From: an uncultured Fusicatenibacter sp.
Lineage (GTDB): Bacteria > Bacillota > Clostridia > Lachnospirales > Lachnospiraceae
Direction: 5' to 3'
Length of the DNA stretch: 29,647 nucleotides
Assembly (NCBI GenBank): GCA_902493585.1
Contig: CABUPZ010000030.1
Span: 1-29,647 of the forward strand
This document shows positions 24,118 to 29,647 of the stretch, in pieces; position 1 is the first letter of the stretch, and each line of letters starts with the position of its first letter. The notes beneath the pieces are model-generated. The model was given only the letters and a program-made list of their open reading frames with translations, had not been told where the DNA came from and made no database searches. Made by a program: the position numbers and the translations under genes.

Positions 24118-24167
24118 GTTAGTTTTTCCTAACTCAAAAGATACCATAAAATCCATGGATTTGTCAA
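24118..24167 (-). promoter_or_regulatory. DUF454 promoter with TTAG-N6-CTAA operator
   Basis: Minus-strand TTGACA (24162-24167), 18-base spacer, TATCTT (24138-24143). The inverted repeat GTTAG-N6-CTAAC (24118-24133) covers the expected start point and matches two sites in front of the iron importer. A separate perfect palindrome AAATCCATGGATTT (24149-24162) sits between -35 and -10. Leader to the ATG is about 130 bases. Confidence 0.65.
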
Positions 24168-24173
24168 CTCTTT

Positions 24174-24716
24174 TTAATATATGTACAGACTGAAAAAAGA
24201 CACGATATTCCCATCCCACTGAATTTCCATTCCGCAGCTTTCCGCCATCTTTCCGGCGTCGATACAGTAAGCGGACAGACAGGAAGCCATTTTTTCCGGG
24301 CAGACACACGGCGCTTCTTCTGTCTTATGACAGACCGGGCAGATTCCGCAGGGACCGCACATGATCGGAAATCCGTTTTGATCCATTCCTCCCTGTTTCA
24401 GCTTTTCCAACAACTTCCAGGTCATTTCCGTATGGCGCTTTTTCAGCTTCTTCATCTCCCTGTCATCCATGAAATCCCTGACCTGCGTCCGTGTCTGAAA
24501 GACTGCCGCATGGGTATAGGCGAGCACACGCGCCTTCATCTCTTCCGGGGCTCCGCAGTCCGGCGGACATCCATAATTTACCCCGTAATTTCCGCAGCTG
24601 TTTTCCTCACAGTATTTTCTGTACTCCGGCACAAAAACAAGTTCATTGACAGGGATGACTGCCGCTGCTGCAAACCCTTCCGCCGCAGCCAGCTCCCGAA
24701 TCCTGCTCTCTTCCAT
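24174..24716 (-). CDS. DUF2284 family Cys-rich metal-binding protein
   Basis: A 180-residue soluble protein with 13 cysteines. The N-terminal cluster is Cys36, Cys41, Cys50 and Cys54 (the latter pair in YGCPPDCG); the C-terminal cluster CGPCGICPVC (Cys120, 123, 126, 129) plus Cys137, 139, 146, 151 and 161 resembles ferredoxin-like iron-sulfur ligation. These are the marks of DUF2284, annotated generally as predicted metal-binding; no reaction is established. GGAGAGGAGAG precedes the ATG. It lies upstream of the metal-regulated DUF454 gene on the same strand, but DUF454 has its own promoter. The long MITE copy ends about 60 bases upstream of its start. Confidence 0.85.
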   Translation of the reverse strand: MEESRIRELAAAEGFAAAAVIPVNELVFVPEYRKYCEENSCGNYGVNYGCPPDCGAPEEMKARVLAYTHAAVFQTRTQVRDFMDDREMKKLKKRHTEMTWKLLEKLKQGGMDQNGFPIMCGPCGICPVCHKTEEAPCVCPEKMASCLSAYCIDAGKMAESCGMEIQWDGNIVSFFSLYIY

Positions 24717-24779
24717 ATTTCTCTCCTCTCCGGAACATGTCCTTCTGCATTGCTGTCAGAATTTATTTGAAACTTCCTA

Positions 24780-24939
24780 GAGCGTGTTTGAAAATTGCTT
24801 TCTGCGAGATGTGCGTCACAGTTTGCGGGAAATTTGTTCCGAAATCAGGAGGCGTAGCGGACTACGCTGACTGATTTTGAGGCGAATTTCCCGCAAAGTG
24901 GGACGTGCAGATTGCAGGAATGAATTTTCAAACACGCTT
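24780..24939. mobile_element. MITE-like palindromic element, full copy
   Basis: Perfect 16-bp terminal inverted repeats AGCGTGTTTGAAAATT (24781-24796) and AATTTTCAAACACGCT (24923-24938). Nearly the whole 158 bp folds back on itself: TTTGCGGGAAATTT pairs with AATTTCCCGCAAA, CGAAATCAG with CTGATTTTG, and the tip is GCGTAG-CGGA-CTACGC. It is flanked as TA-G-AGC ... GCT-T-TA. No coding capacity. Together with the short copy at 8440-8510 it defines a repeat family probably mobilised by an unlinked transposase (TA target suggests the IS630/Tc1 type). Confidence 0.8.
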
Positions 24940-24997
24940 TAACTCCGGACATGCCTTTCCATCTTTTCACATACTCTCATTATAATACAAAGAATTC

Positions 24998-25166
24998 CGG
25001 AATGCTAAGATTTTCTCAACTCTACTTCACAAACATCCAGCAACCGTTCATCCCTTTGTTTCAGGCAGATCATTTTCCCGATGCCAAAAACAGAAAGCAG
25101 GCAGGTGCAGGTGGTATGCGTGGACGGCGGGCATCTGCAGCGATGTAAGAAAATCTTAGCATTCCG
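24998..25166. repeat. Inverted 19-bp repeat nested with the large palindrome
   Basis: Bases 24998-25016 (CGGAATGCTAAGATTTTCT) are the exact inverse complement of 25148-25166. The second copy is also part of the left arm of the 25068-25378 inverted repeat, where it pairs with 25282-25300. The two pairings exclude each other. A plus-strand TATAAT (24981-24986) lies just upstream of the first copy, with only a weak -35. Confidence 0.7.
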
Positions 25167-25378
25167 AAGTCCCGGAGGACGGGACAGGCGAAGTGCTACC
25201 CGCACTGAGCCTGAGGAGCGCTGAACCGGGAAATCATAAAGATTTCCTGGTGAATCGCTCCGGTGCCCGTCCGCAGGGACTTCGGAATGGTTAGATTTTC
25301 CACATCGCTGCAGCCGCCCGCCGTCCACGCATACCACCTGCGCCTGCCTGCTTTCGTCCGTTTCGCCAAAAAATGATC
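25068..25378. repeat. Large inverted repeat with branched core; candidate structured RNA or mobile palindrome
   Basis: The left arm (25068-25173) and right arm (25276-25378) are inverse complements with few mismatches: for example GGTGGTATGCGTGGACGGCG pairs with 25319-25338 and CTGCAGCGATGT with its inverse at 25302-25313. The core folds further: GGACGGG/CCCGTCC (25177-25183 with 25266-25272) closes a junction with two branches. Branch 1 is AGGC-GA-AGTGC-loop-GCACT-GA-GCCT (25186-25212). Branch 2 is GAGCG-CTGAA-CCGGGAAATC-loop-GATTTCCTGG-TGAAT-CGCTC (25216-25260). The right arm ends directly at the stop codon of the iron-binding lipoprotein gene. Short ORFs across it are by-products of the repeat. 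No known riboswitch was recognised. Confidence 0.8.
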
Positions 25379-25380
25379 GC

Positions 25381-26448
25381 TTACGCCAACAGTGCTGTCT
25401 CCAGATCCTGCAGCATCAGATCCAGCGCCTGCACGCCGCCCTCTGCGGTGTACCATACTGCCGGATGCTCCAGGTAAACAAGCTGTCCGTTTTTATATGC
25501 GTCTGTGCCCTGCACCAGCTCATTTTCCATAATATCCTGCGCAAGCTGCGCTCCGTCTGTGCCGATCGCCGCGTCACGGTCCATCACAAAAATATAGTCC
25601 GGATTTTTTTCCACGACATATTCAAAGGATGCTTCATTTCCGTGGGTGGAAGTATCTACATTTGCGTCTACGCCCACATTCTCAAATCCAATCTCCTTAC
25701 CAATGATCGAACAACGTCCATCGTTGCCGAGTACATTGAAACTTCCGCTGGTACACATTCCGACGATTGCTGTTTTTCCTTCCGCAAACGCCGCCAGAGT
25801 CTCAATTCTCTCATCAAAGTCCGCCATCAGCTCATCCACCTGATCTTCCAGACCAAACATCGCCGCAATCGTGGAAGCATTTTTTCTTACGCTTTCCACA
25901 ACTCCGATTTCCGTATCTGTCGACAGATAAACCACCGGAGCGATCTCGCTGAGCGCGTCATAGGAGGAAGAAAGGCGGCCGCCGATAAAGATCACATCCG
26001 GTTCGCACGCCATGACCGCTTCCATATCTGCCTCTTTGATCGTTCCAAGATTTTCGATATTCTCGTCTGTAACATAATCCTGCAGATAATCCAGGGAAGT
26101 GCTTGCGGAACCTACGACACGGTCACCCACTCCAAGGCTGTCGATGATATCCAGGCATGCCATATCCAGGATCGCGATACGCTCCGGATCATACGGCACT
26201 TCCAGATCCACTTCTTCCTTGTTCGCATTCAGGCTCTTGACCGTGATCGTCTCCGGTTTTTCTTCCACGGAAGACGCTGTGGAAGCATCCGATGCAGCGG
26301 ATGCGGAAGACACGTCAGATACTGCGGAACTTCCGGATGCCGAGGTGCTTCCCGATGAGGAACTGTCAGAATTTCCTCCAGCTCCGCACGCTGCGAGAGA
26401 AACTGCCAGTACTGCTGATAATGCAAGTGTCATAATTTTTTTCTTCAT
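25381..26448 (-). CDS. Iron-siderophore ABC transporter substrate-binding lipoprotein
   Basis: A class III periplasmic-binding-type protein that captures ferric siderophore at the cell surface. The start is MKKKIMTLAL with AAGGAG before it; lipobox LAAC gives lipidated Cys21, followed by a Ser/Ala-rich linker (about 22-70). The mature part has the FatB/CeuE/YclQ pattern VPYDPERIAILDMACLDIIDSLGVGDRVVG and ADMEAVMACEPDVIFIGGR. It is the last gene of a four-gene importer, 22 bases after the ATPase gene. Which siderophore it binds is not visible. Immediately after its stop codon lies the large inverted repeat. Confidence 0.92.
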   Translation of the reverse strand: MKKKIMTLALSAVLAVSLAACGAGGNSDSSSSGSTSASGSSAVSDVSSASAASDASTASSVEEKPETITVKSLNANKEEVDLEVPYDPERIAILDMACLDIIDSLGVGDRVVGSASTSLDYLQDYVTDENIENLGTIKEADMEAVMACEPDVIFIGGRLSSSYDALSEIAPVVYLSTDTEIGVVESVRKNASTIAAMFGLEDQVDELMADFDERIETLAAFAEGKTAIVGMCTSGSFNVLGNDGRCSIIGKEIGFENVGVDANVDTSTHGNEASFEYVVEKNPDYIFVMDRDAAIGTDGAQLAQDIMENELVQGTDAYKNGQLVYLEHPAVWYTAEGGVQALDLMLQDLETALLA

Positions 26449-26470
26449 AATATAAAATCTCCTTTTTCTT

Positions 26471-27223
26471 TTAATAGTAAATAGACAATGGTTTGCCTTC
26501 GATTTCCATGATCTCAAAATCAACTTTATAAATTTCCGACAGATTCTCCTTGGTCATCACCTCCTCAACGGTTCCGAATTTGGCAATCTTTCCGTTCACA
26601 AACGCACAGATATAATCGGAATAGAACGCCGCGTAATTGATCTCATGCAGTACCAGAACCACCGTTTTTCCAAGTTCATCGCAGAGCCTGCGGACAATTT
26701 TCATCATATTGGTCGCATGATAAATATCCAGATTGTTGGTCGGTTCGTCCAGCAGCACATATTCCGTATCCTGCGCGATCACCATCGCGATGCAGGCGCG
26801 CTGCCGCTGTCCGCCGGACAATTCATCGATAAAACGATCCTGAAATTCCTCCAGCTCCATATAGGAAATCGCCTTGTCTATGATCTCCTGATCTTCTTTC
26901 GTAATGCGCCCTCCGGAATAGGGGAACCTGCCGAAAGCTACCAACTCCCGCACAGTGAGCTTCATCTGGATATTGTTGCTCTGTGTCAGGATTGCCAGCC
27001 GTTTGGACAGCTCCTTGCTCTTCCATTTGGTAATATCCGTTCCCTCAAAATTCACCTGACCGGAATCATGGGCGATCAGCCTGGAAATCATTCCCATGAC
27101 GGTGGATTTTCCTGCACCGTTGGGACCGATCAGGGAAATCACTTTTCCTTTTGGAATCTCAAAACTGACAGAATCCACCACAGCTTTGTCATCATATTTT
27201 TTTGTAAGATTTTTTATCTGCAT
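26471..27223 (-). CDS. Iron-siderophore ABC transporter ATP-binding protein
   Basis: The ATPase of the importer, FecE/YclP type. Walker A is GPNGAGKST (about residues 33-41), the signature is LSGGQRQR, Walker B is YVLLDEPTNNLD, and the switch His is in VLHEINYA. At 250 residues it is of standard length. The ATG lies only three bases after the stop of the preceding permease gene, so it is translated in step with it. Confidence 0.95.
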   Translation of the reverse strand: MQIKNLTKKYDDKAVVDSVSFEIPKGKVISLIGPNGAGKSTVMGMISRLIAHDSGQVNFEGTDITKWKSKELSKRLAILTQSNNIQMKLTVRELVAFGRFPYSGGRITKEDQEIIDKAISYMELEEFQDRFIDELSGGQRQRACIAMVIAQDTEYVLLDEPTNNLDIYHATNMMKIVRRLCDELGKTVVLVLHEINYAAFYSDYICAFVNGKIAKFGTVEEVMTKENLSEIYKVDFEIMEIEGKPLSIYY

Positions 27224-27226
27224 GAT

Positions 27227-28204
27227 TCAGACCCTCCGATTTGTCAGCAGGAGATAGAGGAAATAAATTCCGCCTCCCACCGTAATAAACACACTGACCG
27301 GAATCGCGTATGTAAAAACCTGCTCCACGATCATCTGACCTCCCACCAGCACGATCATTCCAAACAGCGCAGATCCGAGGATCAGCTGGCTGTGACGGAA
27401 GGTTTTCAGAAGCTGCCGGGACAGATTTGCAATGATCAGTCCCAGAAACGAGATAGGACCAACCATCGCCGTAGCCACCGCGATGCACAGCGTCACTCCC
27501 AGCAGGAGCCGGCGAATGGTCCGGTCATAATCCACACCAAGGTTCACCGCCTGCTCCTTTCCCAGCGTAATGACATCCAAAAGCGCCAGGTCCTTTCTCA
27601 GCACAAAGATCACCACAGCCAGAACGACGACAGAAAACAGGATGATCTCTGAATTGATATTGCTGAAGCTTGCCACCAGCGTGCTGAGAAGGCTGTCATA
27701 TTCATTGGGATCCATAACACGGGTAAGCGTGGTCTGTATACTGGAAAAAAATGACGACAGCACCGTTCCAATCAGCAGAACATACAGGACATTATGCCTT
27801 GTCTTCTGAAACAGATAGCTGTACACCACCGTAGCCACCACTCCCATCAGCAGCAGATCCGCCGCAAAAGCCGCATTGGCATTTCTCGCCAGAAGACTTC
27901 CTGAACCGGCAAAAAATACAATCGCCGTGTGGATCAGTGTATACAGCGAGTTCATACCCAGAAGACACGGCGTCACGATCGTATTGTTAATGATCGACTG
28001 AAAAACGATCGACGCTCCGCCGATGGCAAATGCCGTAATCAGCATCGCGATCAGCTTCGGCGTGCGGATCTTCATCGCATAAGCGAAAAGCTTCTGGTTT
28101 TCAAAATTGACACCCACCAGCATATAGGCGGCGCCTGCCAGCGCCACAAGCAGGATCATGAACATGAGTTTCCGGATGTTTTTCCTGTAAGCGGCTGTAT
28201 TCAT
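27227..28204 (-). CDS. Iron-siderophore ABC transporter permease, second subunit (FecCD family)
   Basis: A BtuC/FecD-fold permease with about nine to ten hydrophobic helices and the conserved GPISFLGLIIANLSRQLLKTFRHS loop that contacts the ATPase. It resembles YclO-type subunits. It overlaps the end of the first permease gene by 4 bases (ATGA type), which implies translational coupling and a 1:1 heterodimer. Confidence 0.93.
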   Translation of the reverse strand: MNTAAYRKNIRKLMFMILLVALAGAAYMLVGVNFENQKLFAYAMKIRTPKLIAMLITAFAIGGASIVFQSIINNTIVTPCLLGMNSLYTLIHTAIVFFAGSGSLLARNANAAFAADLLLMGVVATVVYSYLFQKTRHNVLYVLLIGTVLSSFFSSIQTTLTRVMDPNEYDSLLSTLVASFSNINSEIILFSVVVLAVVIFVLRKDLALLDVITLGKEQAVNLGVDYDRTIRRLLLGVTLCIAVATAMVGPISFLGLIIANLSRQLLKTFRHSQLILGSALFGMIVLVGGQMIVEQVFTYAIPVSVFITVGGGIYFLYLLLTNRRV

Positions 28205-29244
28205 TGCTTATCACCTCCATCCAGACCGGAAACGGCACAGCTGCAGCCGGATGTTCCCGCTCCCTGCAGCCGGACTGCTTTCCTTCCGTTTTTCAGACGG
28301 TACAGCAAAAGCCCGATAAAGAGGATACTTCCAATAATTCCCACGATCAGCTCAATGGGAAGCTCATACGGTGCGATCACCACTCTTCCGATCATGTCAC
28401 AGGCAAGGACAAATACCGCTCCAAAGAGCGCCGTGTCCACCAACGTTCCCCGGATCCTGTCGCCTTTGAACATCGCGACAACATTCGGGACAATCAGTCC
28501 GATGTAGGAAATCGACCCGACCACAACAACCACAGAAGCTGTGATCATCGCCGCGATCGTCAGTCCCAGGAACAGAACAAAATTGTACGGAACCCCCAGG
28601 TTTCTGGAAAAATCCTTTCCCATTCCTACAATGTTAAAATGGTTGGCAAAAATAAAAGCCAGGATCACCAGCGGCACCACCAGATAAACGATCTCATATC
28701 TACCACGGAGAACCAGGGAAAAATGTCCCGTCAGCCAGGAGGACAGCGCCTGTGTCATCTCATACTTATACGCCAGATAATTGGTGATCCCTCCGATCAC
28801 ATTGCCGAACATGATCCCCACCAGAGGAACCATCACCACATCCTTGAACTGAATCCTCTGGATAAACCAGACGAAGATCCAGGTTCCTGCCACCGCCGCT
28901 GCGAACGCGAAAATTGCCCGTCCCCACAGGGTGGAGTTCGGCATAAACAACAGCGCCAGCAGAATTCCAAACTGTGCCGAAGAAATCGTTGCGCCCGTCG
29001 TCGGCGAAACAAATTTGTTCATACAAAGCTGCTGCATGATCAAACCTGCGACACTCATCCCCACACCGGTGCAGAGAATCGCCAGCAGACGCGGAAGCCG
29101 GGAAACGAGAAAAATCCCCCACTGTTCCAGATCACCGCCCATCAGGGACGGCAGGTCAATATCGATCACTCCCACAAACAATGACCACACAGACAGCAGC
29201 AGAAGTATCACTGCGAGCAGTACAGTCATGAGCCTTTCTTTCAC
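28201..29244 (-). CDS. Iron-siderophore ABC transporter permease, first subunit (FecCD family)
   Basis: A FecCD permease of YclN type, with the ATPase-contact loop GSISYIGLIVPNVVAMFKGDR. The first helix starts at LMTVLLAVILLLLSVWSLFVG. The likely start is GTG at 29244 (KERLMTV follows), because AAGGAG lies 8 bases before it; in-frame residues upstream fall in the leader. The C-terminal tail has Cys residues (SGCSCAVSG) absent from the sister subunit. It is the first gene of the importer operon, behind a leader with two TTAG-N6-CTAA operators. Confidence 0.9.
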   Translation of the reverse strand: MKERLMTVLLAVILLLLSVWSLFVGVIDIDLPSLMGGDLEQWGIFLVSRLPRLLAILCTGVGMSVAGLIMQQLCMNKFVSPTTGATISSAQFGILLALLFMPNSTLWGRAIFAFAAAVAGTWIFVWFIQRIQFKDVVMVPLVGIMFGNVIGGITNYLAYKYEMTQALSSWLTGHFSLVLRGRYEIVYLVVPLVILAFIFANHFNIVGMGKDFSRNLGVPYNFVLFLGLTIAAMITASVVVVVGSISYIGLIVPNVVAMFKGDRIRGTLVDTALFGAVFVLACDMIGRVVIAPYELPIELIVGIIGSILFIGLLLYRLKNGRKAVRLQGAGTSGCSCAVSGLDGGDKQ

Positions 29245-29332
29245 ACAGATATCTCCTTCCTTGATAATATTTTTACGACTTTGTATCCTCATCCAACACA
29301 GGATACCTGTTCTGCAGAATTTTTAAGCCATT

Positions 29333-29470
29333 AATTAGTTTATACTAACTTTCAGACAAGAAAAAAAGTCACGCATACCCAGGGATGGAGTATGTATGGC
29401 TTCTGACACGCCGCGTTAGCTTCCACTAACTTACCTGGCAATTATAACATGAGTATTTCGAAAAAAGCAA
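29333..29470 (-). promoter_or_regulatory. Iron importer promoter with two TTAG-N6-CTAA operators
   Basis: Minus-strand promoter: TTGCTT (29465-29470), 18-base spacer, TATAAT (29441-29446). Operator 2, GTTAG-N6-CTAAC (29415-29430), lies just downstream of the -10. Operator 1, AATTAGTTTATACTAACT (29333-29350), is 81 bp further down, nearer the gene. Read on the minus strand both begin AAGTTAGT and share GTTAGT--AA-CTAA. The form resembles DtxR/IdeR-type iron boxes more than Fur boxes. Operator 1 may also cover a second weak promoter (TTGTCT, 16 bases, TAATTA). Confidence 0.65.
29361..29394 (-). terminator. Leader hairpin with U-tract before the iron importer
   Basis: Minus strand: CATAC-t-CCA-tccc-TGG-GTATG (29374-29394, one bulge) then six bases and TTTTTTT (29361-29367). 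The gap before the U-run is not classic, though an outer GTCA/TGAC pairing could close it. Possible attenuator between the two operators. Confidence 0.35.
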
Positions 29471-29523
29471 GAACTTTTTTCATCCATTTTTTTACATCTC
29501 CTCTCACGTTCTTGTAAAATGAT

Positions 29524-29647
29524 AACAGTTCAGCCAGCTGAACTGTTACGGCATCCGCCCATGGAAAATCGCTTCACGATGGGGCGGATGCCCGCAGGCA
29601 CTATGTTTTCATACGGTCTGCGCAGTAAATGCGCAGACCTGGCTGAA
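29524..29647. repeat. Hairpin-rich repeat running off the window end
   Basis: Starts with a perfect palindrome AACAGTTCAGC-CA-GCTGAACTGTT (29524-29547), then a 10-bp hairpin GCATCCGCCC/GGGCGGATGC (29551-29560 with 29582-29591), then a 10-bp hairpin GGTCTGCGCA-gtaaa-TGCGCAGACC (29615-29639), and ends in GGCTGAA at the window edge, which would complete an inverted copy of AACAGTTCAGCC. It may be a MITE-like element or a structured RNA; the right end is missing. Confidence 0.55.

Noticed and set aside
25174..25275. Possible cobalamin, TPP or SAM riboswitch in the branched core
   Set aside because: The conserved cores of these classes (for example GCCACTG of the cobalamin class or CTGAGA with ACC of the TPP class) are not present in the right arrangement, and the element follows the importer operon instead of preceding a gene.
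25005..25337. Open reading frame of 110 codons on the minus strand across the large inverted repeat, with Cys-rich segments
   Set aside because: Its sequence is produced by the two repeat arms read in opposite orientation, it has no ribosome binding site, and it matches no family pattern. A second overlapping frame at 25196-25456 is rejected for the same reason and because it overlaps the lipoprotein gene.

Overview
The window looks like chromosome from an anaerobic Gram-positive gut Firmicute, most likely a Lachnospiraceae member (Blautia-like; genus not provable from this sequence alone). Reasons: an oxygen-sensitive class III ribonucleotide reductase, lipoprotein-type ABC binding proteins, strong GGAGG ribosome binding sites, TTGACA/TATAAT promoters, DUF1292, DUF2284 and DUF454 genes, and VanRS-type signalling. 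No rRNA, tRNA, CRISPR array, phage gene or transposase gene was seen. Most genes lie on the minus strand.

Layout. 1-2.1 kb: 3' end of a GH3 glycosidase (+), converging on a membrane-anchored C39-like peptidase. 2.1-4.1 kb: a VanR/VanS-type two-component pair with no resistance genes beside it. 4.1-7.4 kb: nrdD with a tandem pair of NrdR boxes in its promoter, then dapF. 7.5-9.6 kb: a serine beta-lactamase-fold hydrolase and a HAD hydrolase. 9.8-11.2 kb: an AraC-type regulator with an odd low-complexity insert (+). 11.2-17.4 kb: a fructoside utilisation locus (binding lipoprotein, two permeases, LacI regulator, cytoplasmic GH32) with two promoters and internal hairpins. 17.5-18.9 kb: DUF1292 protein and an aromatic-acid-exporter-like protein. 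19-23.5 kb: a second sugar locus, AraC-FGGY kinase-MBL hydrolase, divergent from an unusual GH27. 23.6-24.7 kb: DUF454 membrane protein and Cys-rich DUF2284 protein. 25.4-29.3 kb: a complete iron-siderophore ABC importer (permease, permease, ATPase, lipoprotein).

The least ordinary material is non-coding. (a) A large inverted repeat at 25068-25378 has arms of about 105 nt and a core that folds into two helical branches, each with a symmetric GA-containing internal loop; a third partial arm copy lies upstream. (b) Two copies of a MITE-like element with 16-bp terminal inverted repeats occur at 8440-8510 (internally deleted) and 24780-24939 (full, almost entirely palindromic), both flanked by TA. 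(c) A shared operator, TTAG-N6-CTAA, occurs twice before the iron importer and once at the DUF454 promoter, suggesting one metal-responsive regulon. (d) A hairpin-rich repeat starting with AACAGTTCAGCC runs off the right end of the window.

Coordinates, motifs and repeats were read by eye. Family names rest on recognisable motifs, not on database searches.
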